Assembly (NCBI GenBank): GCA_037145635.1 | Contig: JBBCXB010000010.1 | Span: forward strand, 1 to 64,000 | Length of the DNA stretch: 64,000 bases | Reading direction: 5' to 3' | Origin: JAATFS01 sp037145635 | GTDB taxonomy: Bacteria > Pseudomonadota > Gammaproteobacteria > Xanthomonadales > Xanthomonadaceae | Shown here: positions 43,233-51,786 of the stretch, in pieces | Position numbering within the stretch: the first letter of the stretch is position 1 | Layout: every line of letters starts with the position of its first letter | Made by a program: the position numbers and the translations under genes | Notes under the pieces: model-generated | Told to the model about the DNA's origin: nothing | What the model saw: the letters and a program-made list of their open reading frames with translations, nothing else | Databases searched by the model: none

Positions 43233-44291
43233 ATGAGCGACCACGGCAAGCCCAACCCCATCGTCGATACCGTGGCCAACGCCATCGGTGCGATCCGTGC
43301 CGACCACGACATGCACGAACTGGCCAAGGCGTTCAACGAACTCGAGCCGAAGGCCATCGAGAAGCTGACCCCGGCCGAGGCCCGCCAGCAGCCGACCATC
43401 GCCGATGCGGTCAAGCACCTGCTGCAGAAGGAAGGCCGACCGAGCGCGCCGGAGACGCTGGTGCCGGGCGTCACCCGGCGCGAGGAAAGCGTGCAGACCG
43501 CCGGCGGCGCGCTGCGTGCGCTGGTCTACACGCCTGGCGCCGATGCCGCCTCCGGCACCGTGCCGCCGGGCACTGCCGCCGCGCTGCCGGTGATCGTCTA
43601 TTTCCACGGCGGCGGCTGGGTGATCGCCGACGCCGAGGTCTACGATGGCGGTGCCCGCGGCCTGGCCAAGGAAGCCCATGCCATCGTGATCTCGGTGGAC
43701 TACCGGCGCGCCCCGGAGCACAAGTTCCCGGCGGCCTGGGACGACGCGCTGGACAGCTACCGCTGGGCGCTGGAGAACGCGCAGCGCCTGGGCGGCGACC
43801 CGTCGCGGATCGCGCTCGCCGGCGAAAGCGCCGGCGGCAACCTCGCCGTCGCCACCGCGGTGGCCGCACGCGATGCCGGCCTGCCCGCGCCGCGCCACGT
43901 GCTGGCGGTCTACCCGGTCGGCCAGACCGGCAGCCTGCACACCGAGTCGTATCTCGAGAACGCCATCGCCAAGCCGCTCAACAAGGCGATGATCGAATGG
44001 TTCGTCGGCCACCTGATCCGCACCGACGCCGACAAGGCCGATACCCGCCTGGACCTGGTCAACGCCAACCTGCGCGGGCTGCCGCCGGTGACGATCATCA
44101 ACGCCACCCTCGACCCGCTGCGCAGTGACGGCGGCCTGCTCAAGGACGCGCTGGAAAACGCCGGCGTGCCGGTCGAGCGGGAAATCTACGCCGGCGTGGC
44201 CCACGAGTTCTTCGGGTGCGCGGCGGTGCTGGACAAGGCACGCGAGGCGCAGGCCTACGCCGGCCGCCGGCTGCGCCAGGCGCTGGGCTGA
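43233..44291 (+). CDS. HSL-family alpha/beta hydrolase (esterase)
   Basis: A 352-residue serine esterase of the hormone-sensitive-lipase family. The oxyanion motif HGGGW is near residue 125, catalytic Ser near 193 in GESAGGN, Asp in NATLDPLRSDG and His in GVAHEFFG. The first 100 residues form a helical cap (MHELAKAFNELEPKAIEKLT). There is no signal peptide in the chosen frame starting MSDHGKPNP; an in-frame start 31 codons earlier has no export signal either. It is divergent from the aldo/keto reductase gene. Substrates of relatives are short-chain acyl esters. Confidence 0.88.
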   Translation: MSDHGKPNPIVDTVANAIGAIRADHDMHELAKAFNELEPKAIEKLTPAEARQQPTIADAVKHLLQKEGRPSAPETLVPGVTRREESVQTAGGALRALVYTPGADAASGTVPPGTAAALPVIVYFHGGGWVIADAEVYDGGARGLAKEAHAIVISVDYRRAPEHKFPAAWDDALDSYRWALENAQRLGGDPSRIALAGESAGGNLAVATAVAARDAGLPAPRHVLAVYPVGQTGSLHTESYLENAIAKPLNKAMIEWFVGHLIRTDADKADTRLDLVNANLRGLPPVTIINATLDPLRSDGGLLKDALENAGVPVEREIYAGVAHEFFGCAAVLDKAREAQAYAGRRLRQALG

Positions 44292-44501
44292 GCCGGGCAC
44301 CGGCCGGAGGAGGCGCTCCGGTCGCAGGGTGACGCAAGGCAGGGCGCGCCCCGCCTTGCGTGGTTCATGGACCTGGGGTTTCGCCTCGCCACATCGGCGG
44401 GACTCGGGACCAGGTCGCGTGGAGACCGCGTCCGCAGGGCAGGCAGGGAGTCCAACCGGCCCCGGTGCAGCGACAAGCCCGCGGCGCGTTCGCCGCGCCT
44501 C

Positions 44502-45395
44502 TCATGGCCGCGGCAGGATCGCCGCGAGTGCCTGCCGCAGCTCGGGATAGCGGAACCGAAAACCCTCCTGCACCGCGCGCTGCGGGATCACGCGCTGGCT
44601 GACCAGCAGCAGGTCGGCCATTTCGCCGAAGCCCAGGCGCAGCGCGACCGCCGGCAACCGCAACAGCGTGGGGCGATGCACGGCCTCGCCCAGCGTGCGG
44701 GCGAACTCGGCGTTGGTGACCGGCGCCGGTGCGGTGCCGTTGTAGGCGCCTTCGCCGCCCCGGTCCAGCAGCCAGACGATCAGCGCGACGAGATCGTCGC
44801 AGTGGATCCAGCTCATCCAGTGGCGACCGTCGCCGAACGGACCGCCGGCGCCCAGCCGGAAGGGCGGCAGCATGCGTTGCAGGCTGCCACCGTCGCGGGC
44901 CAGCACGATCCCGGTGCGCAGCAGGCTCACGCGGGGGCCGAGCGTGGCGAGGTCGAGCGCGGCGCTTTCCCAGTCGCGGCACAGCTGGGCGGAGAAGTCC
45001 GAGCCGCGGCTCGCGTCCTCGCTGAGCACGGTGTCGCCGCGGTCGCCGTAGTAGCCCACTGCCGAGCCGGAGACCAGGCAGCGCGGGCGCTGCGCTTCGG
45101 GCAACCGCGCGATCCAGTCGTACAGGCGGCGGGTGGTGCCGATCCGCGATTCGCGGAAGGCCTGCTTGCGGCGGGCGGTCCAGCGGCCTGCCGCCAGCGG
45201 TTCGCCGGCCAGGTTGACGACGGCGTCCACGGCATCGACCTGTTCCGGCGCTTCGATCGCCGTGACGCCGGGCAGGCGGCGGGACGCGTGCCCGCGGTCG
45301 CGCGTGAGCACGGTCACGCGGTGCCCGCCCTGGGCCAGCGCGGTACAGAGGGCATGGCCGATGAAGCCGGTGCCGCCGGTCACGAGGAGATGCAT
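44502..45395 (-). CDS. NAD-dependent epimerase/SulA-like SDR (TIGR01777 family)
   Basis: A 297-residue extended SDR protein. It has a nucleotide-binding GGTGFIGHAL near residue 7, VNLAGEPLAAGRWTARRK, SGSAVGYYGDRG in place of the usual catalytic region, and the C-terminal DUF1731-like segment ending RYPELRQALAAIL. This is the YfcH family, called epimerase or cell-division-inhibitor-like by homology without proven chemistry. The ATG at 45395 gives MHLLVTGG; the frame is open upstream without a ribosome site. Intergenic gaps of about 210 bases on both sides suggest a single-gene transcript. Confidence 0.9.
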   Translation of the reverse strand: MHLLVTGGTGFIGHALCTALAQGGHRVTVLTRDRGHASRRLPGVTAIEAPEQVDAVDAVVNLAGEPLAAGRWTARRKQAFRESRIGTTRRLYDWIARLPEAQRPRCLVSGSAVGYYGDRGDTVLSEDASRGSDFSAQLCRDWESAALDLATLGPRVSLLRTGIVLARDGGSLQRMLPPFRLGAGGPFGDGRHWMSWIHCDDLVALIVWLLDRGGEGAYNGTAPAPVTNAEFARTLGEAVHRPTLLRLPAVALRLGFGEMADLLLVSQRVIPQRAVQEGFRFRYPELRQALAAILPRP

Positions 45396-45555
45396 GGCGA
45401 TTGTCCTGAAGGGCCGCGAAGAGGTCGGTGCGCCCGGGCGCGCCGGCCCACGGGCGCCGCGCACTCGAAACGCCAGGGTAGGGCCGTGCATGCAACGTCG
45501 GGTGAAACCTGCGGCCGGGTGCCCGGCGTCACCGCACGCCCGGGCGAGTGCCTCC

Positions 45556-45586
45556 GGGCAAGAAAATGCCGGGCCTCGGCCCGGCA
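45556..45586 (-). terminator. Intrinsic terminator after the DUF4142 gene
   Basis: Arms 45567-45575 (TGCCGGGCC) and 45578-45586 are perfect complements with a minimal loop. On the minus strand they are followed by TTTTCTTGCCC. It lies 21 bases beyond the stop of the DUF4142 lipoprotein gene, the expected place for a Rho-independent terminator. Confidence 0.75.
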
Positions 45587-45607
45587 CTCCGTCAGCCGCG
45601 CCGCGCC

Positions 45608-46189
45608 TCAGCGCGAGGAGACGACCGCCTGCGCGCGTTCGTAGTGTTCGGCGATCAGCTTGCGTGCCTGGGTGAGATGCTGGCGTGCCGCCTCGCCCGT
45701 CGCCGCCGGCATCAGTTCCGCATCGACGATCTTCAGTGCATCGGCGTGGTCGGAATTCATCGTCGCCATGAATGCATTGCGGTAGGAATTCTCGTCGTTT
45801 TCCTGCGCCAGTGCGTCCAGCGCGGCCTTGCCCTTGGCGCGCAGCGCCTGCGCGTTGGCGCTGTCGGCCACGCCAAGCGCACGCACCTTGTCCAGGTCGG
45901 CCTGATGCTGGGTGACCATCTCGCGCGCGAAGTCCTCGGTGGTACCGCCGAGCTTGCGTGCGATGGCCTGCTGCGCAAGCGCGATCTCGTTTTCGTCCAG
46001 CGCCGCGAGCACGCCCAGCGCCTGGGCGTCGCCCTTGACCGCCGCGGTGGCGCCGGTGCCGCTGATGGGCGCGGCGGTGGGCGCAGGCGAGGTGGCGGGC
46101 GCCGTGCGCGAGCCTTCTTCACCGGTCCCGCCGCAACCGCTCAACAGCAGTGCACAGGTGAGCGTGGAGGCGACGATGATCGATTTCAT
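45608..46189 (-). CDS. DUF4142-type lipoprotein
   Basis: A 193-residue lipoprotein (lipobox LLSGC, Cys19) with a Pro/Ala/Thr linker (about 25-48) and a four-helix domain (about 55-190) of the DUF4142 type. It has the usual pattern of an acidic first helix (ALDENEIALAQQAIARKL), the MVTQHQADLDKV signature and a final HLTQARKLIAEHYERA. The fold is ferritin-like, but conserved metal ligands are not obvious; the function is unknown. It is followed by a good intrinsic terminator. Upstream lie two small minus-strand genes that may share its regulation. Confidence 0.87.
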   Translation of the reverse strand: MKSIIVASTLTCALLLSGCGGTGEEGSRTAPATSPAPTAAPISGTGATAAVKGDAQALGVLAALDENEIALAQQAIARKLGGTTEDFAREMVTQHQADLDKVRALGVADSANAQALRAKGKAALDALAQENDENSYRNAFMATMNSDHADALKIVDAELMPAATGEAARQHLTQARKLIAEHYERAQAVVSSR

Positions 46190-46331
46190 GGAGTTCCCTT
46201 GCGGAGTTGGAGCTGCGGAGTTGGAGCGGAATGGAGGGGAGCAGATTGAGCGGCGTCTACCGCCGACCGCGGCGAGGCCTGCGGCAACGAGACAGGTGCG
46301 GCGTCACCGGCGGCGACGCGCGTCCGCTGTT

Positions 46332-46592
46332 TCAGGCCAGCTGCGGCTGCAATGCCGGTGCGCTGGCGCGTGCCGCGGCGATCGCGCGCTCCTGCGCCTG
46401 GCGGCAGGCGCGGGTCAGGCTGGCGGTACGTTCGCGGATGAGCGTCTGCTCGCGCGGGGCGGCGTTGCCCAGCAGGCTGGCCACGTGGAAACCGAGGATT
46501 TCCTCCGCGCGGTCGCCCTGGTCGCTGATGATGTGCGGCACCAGCCGCTCCAGTCGCTCCAGCTCCTGCTTAACTTCGTACGGGGTCTTCAT
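46332..46592 (-). CDS. Small hypothetical protein, 86 residues
   Basis: I do not recognise a family. The protein is mostly helical, with a charged N-terminus (MKTPYEVKQELERLERLVPH) and a basic, Ala-rich C-terminus; there is no signal or membrane segment. The start is well supported by GGAGA 8 bases upstream and the codon use is that of real genes here (strong third-position G/C). It follows the 46628-46921 gene by 35 bases on the same strand, so the two are probably co-transcribed. Confidence 0.7.
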   Translation of the reverse strand: MKTPYEVKQELERLERLVPHIISDQGDRAEEILGFHVASLLGNAAPREQTLIRERTASLTRACRQAQERAIAAARASAPALQPQLA

Positions 46593-46627
46593 GACGATCT
46601 CCAATGGGGCAAGTTGCGGGTGTCGCT

Positions 46628-46921
46628 TCAGGACGCACGTGCGCTCAGGCGTTGCCAGCAATCGGCGGCCAGCTGCTCGTAGTTGGACTGCGTGCCCGAC
46701 GAGATGAAGTGGTGCTCCAGCCGATGCCGGAACAGTCGCAGTCGCTCCTGCTCGCTCGAGCGAGGCGCCTGCAGGTAGATGTCGCAGGCCATCTTCACCA
46801 CCGGCGACAGCTCGCTGAACTTGCCGGTGCCCAGGTTGCCCTGCGCGTGGCGTGCCTGCCAATGTGCGATTTCGGCCTGTACGTCGATGACGGAAGGGTC
46901 TCTACTCATGATCGTGGTCAT
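46628..46921 (-). CDS. Small hypothetical protein, 97 residues
   Basis: I do not recognise a family. It is a soluble, helical protein with a Trp/Gln/His-rich N-terminal part (DVQAEIAHWQARHAQGN) and a C-terminal part with a run of His and Arg (RLRLFRHRLEHHFIS). The start MTTIMSRD at 46921 has GGAA six bases upstream and is preferred to an internal ATG four codons later. It is first of a probable two-gene unit with the 86-residue gene. Upstream is a comparatively A/T-rich promoter-like region. Confidence 0.65.
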   Translation of the reverse strand: MTTIMSRDPSVIDVQAEIAHWQARHAQGNLGTGKFSELSPVVKMACDIYLQAPRSSEQERLRLFRHRLEHHFISSGTQSNYEQLAADCWQRLSARAS

Positions 46922-47301
46922 CGTTTCCGCATTACCCAAAGTAAGGCCAGAGTACGTATCCGCGCGTCAAGGAATGATCAGATCACGGCAGCGTGCGGCG
47001 ATCGCGCAGGGTTGGACCCTTAATGGGTCAGCTTCGTATCGGCAGCGAAGAAGCCAGGCTCGCGGCAATGCCGATGCAAGGCAACGGCCGCGCGCATCTC
47101 CTGAAAAATCTCGAGAAAAACGCTCTGTTGAATGGGCGAGCGCGGCGTCGCCACTTGCGGCCGTCAGTGGCGACGACCTGCAACCAGGTTATACACCTGC
47201 AGACCATTTAAGGCCTTCACGCAAGATTCTGAACCGTTAGACACCCGGATAACGTGGCATGCGCGATGGTTCCAGCGTGTGTTGCGAAGGCGGGAGGCAG
47301 G
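46922..47301. other. A/T-richer intergenic region
   Basis: About 380 bases between two divergent small genes. It is visibly richer in A and T than its surroundings (for example 46930-46985 and 47185-47245), as expected of a double promoter region, but I could not fix hexamers with confidence. A 72-codon open frame at 46993-47211 is not supported: no ribosome site and odd composition. Confidence 0.5.
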
Positions 47302-47466
47302 ATGCAGAGGAACGAAGGCGAACGGGGAAGGTTCGATCACGTCAGCGGCACGCCGGAAATGCGCGTGTGGTGGAGAGCGTTGCTGGAACTGCGCAGCGGA
47401 CGGCTGGCCGTGAGCATCCTCGTGGTGCTGGCGATCGTGGTGGCGTTGTATCTCGTGTTGAAGTGA
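47302..47466 (+). CDS. Small single-pass membrane protein
   Basis: A predicted 54-residue protein: a charged N-terminus (MQRNEGERGRFDHVSG), a basic amphipathic stretch (MRVWWRALLELRSGR) and one C-terminal membrane helix (LAVSILVVLAIVVALYLVLK). The ATG at 47302 follows GGGAGGCAG. There is no domain; tail-anchored peptides of this kind are often membrane-stress or regulatory proteins, but nothing specific can be said. An alternative start at 47254 adds 16 residues. It lies 49 bases before the DUF3182 gene on the same strand and could be co-transcribed with it. Confidence 0.6.
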   Translation: MQRNEGERGRFDHVSGTPEMRVWWRALLELRSGRLAVSILVVLAIVVALYLVLK

Positions 47467-47515
47467 GTCCGGGGCCCGGCCCCGCGGTGCGTGTTCTTCC
47501 TCCGACGGAGCCGGT

Positions 47516-48619
47516 ATGACGCCTGAGTCCCCCTATCGCCAGGTGATGGGGCACGCCGTCCGCGTGCTTCCGGAACAGGGTCACGAGCGCGCGACCCATG
47601 CGTGGATCTGCGCCGAGATCGGACGGATCCTGCGCGTGCCATGCGTCGATTCCACCAGCGGCTCGCCGTCCGCGCCGGCCAGGACCTACCACGTGCCCGA
47701 CGACACTCTGACCCTGCAGCAGGCCGGGACGCTGGGCATCCACGACCTGGACAGCGTCCTCGGCGGCGTGGTGCCGCACGCATTCCTCGCCACCAAGGTC
47801 ATCAGCCACCCGCTGGTGGATACGGCGGCGACCGCCATCGAAGGCTGGAACCCGGCACTCGCGCGCGCCCTGGTGCCGGCGACGTTGCCCGGGCATACCG
47901 CCTTCTCGCGCGCCGACGCGTACCGCGCGTACGCGCTCCTGCGTGCCGAGGGTGGCCTGCGGCTCAAGCTGCCCACCGGCATCGGCGGCCGCGGGCAGTG
48001 GCGGGTCGACGACGAGACGGAACTGAAGAAGCTGCTGGAGGCATTGCCGCCGGACTATCTGCCCACCCACGGCGTGGTGCTCGAGCGCAACCTGCGCGAG
48101 GTGGTCACCCACAGCGTGGGCGAGCTGCTGTGTGCCGGCATCCGGATCGCCTACTACGGCACCCAGCGCAGCGTGCGCGACCTCGACGGCAACGAGGTCT
48201 ATGGCGGATCGGACCTGCACGTCCGCCGCGGCACGCTCGAAGCGCTCGCTGCCCGCGACTGGCCGGCCACGCAGAAGCGGGCCATCTCCCAGGCCTGCAT
48301 ATACGACCGATTCATCGCCGGCGCCTATCCTGATCTGCATGTCTCGCGCCGGAACTACGACGTGGTGACCGGGACCGACGAGCATGGCCGGCCGATGTGC
48401 GGCGTGCTCGAGCAGTCCTGGCGGGTGGGCGGCGCCACGCCGGCCGAGCTCGCCGCGGTGGCGGCCTTCCAGCGCGATTCTGCGTTGCACGAGGTCCGCG
48501 CCGCCACCCACGAGTCGTACCTGGACGATGCCCCGGCCGGCGCGGAGATCTACTACCGCGCCGCGGTGACCGGCCACGGCCCGCGCCTCAAGTACCGGAC
48601 GACCTCGCCCGTTCCCTGA
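47516..48619 (+). CDS. DUF3182-type protein with ATP-grasp-like features
   Basis: A 367-residue cytoplasmic protein that I believe is DUF3182. The middle region resembles an ATP-grasp fold: LRLKLPTGIGGRGQWRVDDE (about 150-170) looks like the Lys/Gly-rich nucleotide loop, followed by GVVLERNL, the site of the acidic adenine-side segment, and GSDLHVRRG. No carboxylate-amine ligase partner motif is readable, so substrate and product are unknown. It is followed after 11 bases by a serine hydrolase gene; the two look like a functional pair. The start is an ATG after GGAGCCGGT. Confidence 0.75.
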   Translation: MTPESPYRQVMGHAVRVLPEQGHERATHAWICAEIGRILRVPCVDSTSGSPSAPARTYHVPDDTLTLQQAGTLGIHDLDSVLGGVVPHAFLATKVISHPLVDTAATAIEGWNPALARALVPATLPGHTAFSRADAYRAYALLRAEGGLRLKLPTGIGGRGQWRVDDETELKKLLEALPPDYLPTHGVVLERNLREVVTHSVGELLCAGIRIAYYGTQRSVRDLDGNEVYGGSDLHVRRGTLEALAARDWPATQKRAISQACIYDRFIAGAYPDLHVSRRNYDVVTGTDEHGRPMCGVLEQSWRVGGATPAELAAVAAFQRDSALHEVRAATHESYLDDAPAGAEIYYRAAVTGHGPRLKYRTTSPVP

Positions 48620-48630
48620 TCCCGATTGCC

Positions 48631-49500
48631 ATGGAAGCGAAACTCTCCACCATCCAGATCCCGGTCGACCAAGACGCCCTGAGCGGCACGCTGCTGACGC
48701 CCACCGGCATGCCCGGCGTGCTGTTCGTGCATGGCTGGGGCGGCAACCAGCACCACAACCTGGTGCGTGCCCGCGAAGCGGTGGGCCTGGGTTGCATTTG
48801 CATGACCTTCGACCTGCGCGGCCACGAGGGCTACGCGTCGATGCGGCAGACGGTGACGCGCGCGCAGAACCTGGACGACCTAAAGGCCGCGTACGACCTG
48901 CTGGCGGCATTGCCGTTCGTCGACGCGCAATCGATCGCGGTGGTGGGCCTGAGCTACGGCGGCTACCTTTCGGCGCTGCTCACACGCGAGCGCCCGGTCG
49001 AATGGCTGGCGTTGCGCTCGCCGGCGCTCTACAAGGATGCGGACTGGGACGCGCCGAAGGTCTCGCTCAATGCCGATCCCGACCTGATGGCCTATCGCCG
49101 TCGTGAAGTCGGCGCCGACCAGAACGTGGCGCTGGCCGCCTGCCGCGCCTTCAAGGGCGACGTGCTGCTGGTGGAGGCCGAGCGGGACGTGATCGTGCCG
49201 CATCCGGTCATGCGCAACTACGCGGCGGCCTTCACCGAGGCGCGCTCGGTGACCTCGCGCGTGATCCAGGGCGCCGACCACGCGCTCAGTGTCAAGGAGC
49301 ACCAGCAGGAATACACCCGCTACCTCATCGACTGGATCACCGAGATGGTGGTCGGTCGGCGCGTGGCCCTGGCCAAGGAAGTGGTGGCTGCGCGCAAGCA
49401 GATGCTGAAGGACCGCGAAGGCGCGGAGGGCGCGCCGCCCGGTCGCGGCACGCCGGCGTTCCATGCCGACATCCGCGCGGTGGAGAAGAGCGCGCGTTGA
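48631..49500 (+). CDS. Alpha/beta hydrolase (dienelactone hydrolase/prolyl-oligopeptidase-like)
   Basis: A 289-residue cytoplasmic serine hydrolase. The oxyanion HGWGGN is near residue 34, nucleophile Ser near 113 in GLSYGGY, Asp in EAERDVIVPHP and His in GADHALSVKEH. The order and spacing fit the acyl-peptidase/dienelactone-hydrolase-like branch. The C-terminal 50 residues are charged and probably disordered. It starts 11 bases after the DUF3182 gene, implying one transcript and a joint role in making or breaking an ester or amide whose identity is unknown. Confidence 0.87.
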   Translation: MEAKLSTIQIPVDQDALSGTLLTPTGMPGVLFVHGWGGNQHHNLVRAREAVGLGCICMTFDLRGHEGYASMRQTVTRAQNLDDLKAAYDLLAALPFVDAQSIAVVGLSYGGYLSALLTRERPVEWLALRSPALYKDADWDAPKVSLNADPDLMAYRRREVGADQNVALAACRAFKGDVLLVEAERDVIVPHPVMRNYAAAFTEARSVTSRVIQGADHALSVKEHQQEYTRYLIDWITEMVVGRRVALAKEVVAARKQMLKDREGAEGAPPGRGTPAFHADIRAVEKSAR

Positions 49501-49607
49501 GCCCCGGGGGGGGCGCGCTGGCCGCCCCGGTGCCCGCGGTCGGGGCTGCACGCCAGGATCACGCAGCGCGCTCGACACTGCCGGCCACTCCAATGCAAGG
49601 GCTTCCG

Positions 49608-49910
49608 ATGGACACCCATACCGTCTCCAACGCCGTCTACGGCGCCGGCAGCCTCCTCTGGCTGTGCGTCTTCGTGTTCGGCGTGATCCTGTCGATCCTG
49701 TGGATCCTGGTCCCGTTCGCGATCTTCGGCATCAAGGGCCTGCTGCGCCGTATCGCGCACAGCCTGGAAACCCTGGAACGCCAGAACAACGACCTGCTGG
49801 TGGCCTACCGCGAGACGCCGCGCGTGGCCGAACCCGTGGTCTATCGCGACCCGCGCAGCGATGCGCCGGTGGTGGTGCGTGACGACCGGACCTATCCGCC
49901 GACGGTCTGA
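49608..49910 (+). CDS. Small membrane protein with charged tail
   Basis: A 100-residue protein: one long hydrophobic segment (LLWLCVFVFGVILSILWILVPFAIFGIKG, about 16-44, possibly a hairpin), an amphipathic helix (LLRRIAHSLETLERQNNDLL) and a charged Tyr/Pro/Asp tail. No family is recognised; it looks like a small envelope protein with a coiled-coil. The start MDTHTVSN at 49608 has AGGG upstream; a longer frame adds low-complexity residues. It converges on the glycine-zipper gene, with a perfect 30-bp palindrome between. Confidence 0.72.
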   Translation: MDTHTVSNAVYGAGSLLWLCVFVFGVILSILWILVPFAIFGIKGLLRRIAHSLETLERQNNDLLVAYRETPRVAEPVVYRDPRSDAPVVVRDDRTYPPTV

Positions 49911-49992
49911 AGCAGGACCGGGCCGCGCGCCGGCGGTTGCCCGGCGGCGCGTGCCGGTGTCGCGGCCGCGAAGGCGCAGCGGATACGAAACG

Positions 49993-50022
49993 ACGAAGGC
50001 GAGCCGATCGGCTCGCCTTCGT
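49993..50022. terminator. Bidirectional terminator, 30-bp perfect palindrome
   Basis: The 30 bases from 49993 to 50022 are fully self-complementary (15-bp arms centred on CGATCG), flanked by A/T-containing sequence on both sides. It lies 83 bases after the plus-strand membrane protein gene and 52 bases beyond the minus-strand glycine-zipper gene, so it can end both transcripts. Confidence 0.75.
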
Positions 50023-50073
50023 GCTGTCCGGCCGCCGCTCTCGTAGAGGGCGGCCGTCGGTGACGCTGCGCAA

Positions 50074-50892
50074 TCAGACGCGCGGATCGATCGGCTGGCC
50101 GCGGTCGGCCGGTGCGTCGTGGCGGCTGTCGTGGAAGGACTCGCGCACAGCGTGCTTGGCCTTCTCCCAGCTCAGGCGCGAATCCGCCTTGAAGCGGTCC
50201 CAGCCGTTCTCGAGGTCGCGTTCCAGGCTGTCGTCCCAGGTGCGCCCGGCATAACGGCTGCGGGCCTGGGTCCCGTAGCGGTAGGCCGGGCGGTAGTCGT
50301 CGTAGGCCAGGCCCGGATCGCGGTAGTCGACCTGGTCGAAGCGGCCGGCGTAGTAGTCGTCGTTCTCGCGGTAGACCCGGTGGCTGCGGTCGGCACGTTC
50401 CCACGAATCGCGCGCTGCCAGGCGCGCGTCTTCCCACTCCAGCCGCGACTCGCCGCGGTTGCGCGGCCACTCGCCGGCCAGGGTGGCCTCGGTCTGCTCC
50501 CAGGTGCTGGTCGGGTCGGCTTCGCGTGCCTGCAGGCCCAGCCCGTACACGGTGGCATAGTCGCGGTCGTAGTCGGCGCCTTCCTTGTAGTAGGGGCGAT
50601 TGCGGAACTCCTCGCGCCAGTAGGCGTGCTCCTCGGTCGGGTCGAGGTGTTCGGCCACGCCCTTGCCCGCCACCGCGCCCACCAGCACGCCGGCGGCCGC
50701 GCCGATCAGGGTGCCGAGCGGACCGAACACGGTGCCGGCCAGCGCGCCGGCGGCGATGCCGCCCGCGGTGCCGCCGACGCCGACGCCGACCGGGTGCGCG
50801 CCCGGGGTGCCGGAGATCGGGTCGCGGTTGAGGTCGCGGGCCTCTTCCTTGCGTTCCTGCTTTTCTGCGTCTGTCATCGGGTCGTGTGTCAT
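50074..50892 (-). CDS. Glycine-zipper envelope protein with acidic, aromatic-rich C-terminus
   Basis: A 272-residue protein. A charged N-terminus (DAEKQERKEEARDLNRDP) leads into a Gly/Ala-rich zipper (about 40-85; GTAGGIAAGALAGTVFGPLG) that should insert in or associate with a membrane. A long hydrophilic part rich in Tyr, Asp, Arg and Trp follows, with spaced WEDARLAARDSWERA and WDRFKADSRLSWEKAKHAVR motifs. No signal peptide is seen. The start follows GGAGG. Proteins like this are linked to osmotic or general stress in relatives; the function is unknown. Confidence 0.82.
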   Translation of the reverse strand: MTHDPMTDAEKQERKEEARDLNRDPISGTPGAHPVGVGVGGTAGGIAAGALAGTVFGPLGTLIGAAAGVLVGAVAGKGVAEHLDPTEEHAYWREEFRNRPYYKEGADYDRDYATVYGLGLQAREADPTSTWEQTEATLAGEWPRNRGESRLEWEDARLAARDSWERADRSHRVYRENDDYYAGRFDQVDYRDPGLAYDDYRPAYRYGTQARSRYAGRTWDDSLERDLENGWDRFKADSRLSWEKAKHAVRESFHDSRHDAPADRGQPIDPRV

Positions 50893-51091
50893 CGCGGAGC
50901 CTCCACTGGGAAAGGGTGGACATGGCGCCGGACCGATCCGCCACGCCCTGCCTGCGATCGACAGTGGACGCCGGACAGTGAAGCAGCCGTGCGGGGACGT
51001 GAGGCCGGACGCGACAACGCTGAACGACCGTGGCCGATGAATGGGCCGCCGCCATCGCGGCACGAGGGCCGCGTGCGGCGCTCGGCCCGCC

Positions 51092-51742
51092 TCAGGCGGC
51101 GGGCGTTCCCAGGACGCGGGCGCCGGTGATGATCATGCGCAGCATCTGCGAGATCTGCTCGACCAGTTCCGGGTCGCGTTCGGGCGGCAGGTCCATCGCG
51201 GTGGCGCCCATCGCGAACACCAGCCGGGTGATCGCCTTGGACACCAGCGCCGGCTCGTGCAGCGTGGCACGGTCGGCGGCAGCCAGCCGGATCAGGTCGA
51301 CCCGCAGCTCGTCCTCGAAATAGGTGAGCTCACGCTCGACCGCCTGCTTGAACGCGTCCGAGCCCACCGCGCCTTCGCGCAGCAGCACGTGCAGCAGCTT
51401 GTCATCGGCGCGCAACTGTTCCATGAAAGTCTCCATGGAGACCCGGATCACGCTGCGGTCGGTGGAAGTGGCGCGCTGCCGGGCCTGGCCGATGATGGTG
51501 CGCAGCGAACGCCCGGCCAGGTCGATCAGCGCGATCGCCAGCTCGTCCATGTCGCGGAACTGCCGGTAGAAGCTGTTGGGCGCGATGCCGGCCGCGCGGG
51601 CGACCTCGCGCAGGCTGAGGGTGGACAGGCTGCGGTGCGGGCCGATCAGCGCCAGCGCGGCCGCCAGCAGGTCCTCGCGCGCGATGGCCGCTTTGCGGGC
51701 CGGGGCGGCGTCGTCGGTGGAAGACAGAACGATCGAGGTCAT
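51092..51742 (-). CDS. TetR-family regulator, FabR/DesT-like
   Basis: A 216-residue repressor. The helix-turn-helix (about 25-70) contains LSLREVARAAGIAPNSFYRQFRDMDELAIALID, nearly the same as the corresponding part of FabR, which senses the ratio of saturated to unsaturated acyl-CoA/ACP and represses unsaturated fatty acid genes. The ligand domain includes VIRVSMETFMEQL, also FabR-like. It is divergent from the ferredoxin-reductase/desaturase operon with a palindromic operator between, so it should control both. Start MTSIVLSS. Confidence 0.9.
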   Translation of the reverse strand: MTSIVLSSTDDAAPARKAAIAREDLLAAALALIGPHRSLSTLSLREVARAAGIAPNSFYRQFRDMDELAIALIDLAGRSLRTIIGQARQRATSTDRSVIRVSMETFMEQLRADDKLLHVLLREGAVGSDAFKQAVERELTYFEDELRVDLIRLAAADRATLHEPALVSKAITRLVFAMGATAMDLPPERDPELVEQISQMLRMIITGARVLGTPAA

Positions 51743-51767
51743 GGGGGCGGGCCGGGGCGAGGCCTGA

Positions 51768-51773
51768 ATGATA
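51768..51773 (-). promoter_or_regulatory. Candidate -10 of the FabR-like gene
   Basis: On the minus strand TATCAT (51773 to 51768) lies 26 bases upstream of the repressor start. The matching -35 position (51796-51791, CAGTTG) falls inside the palindromic operator at 51787-51812, so the repressor could shut off its own promoter. Confidence 0.35.
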
Positions 51774-51786
51774 GCCCCTCCTGCAC

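Noticed and set aside
46993..47211. A 72-codon open frame in the A/T-richer intergenic region
   Set aside because: No ribosome site, unusual composition and no hydrophobic or domain pattern.
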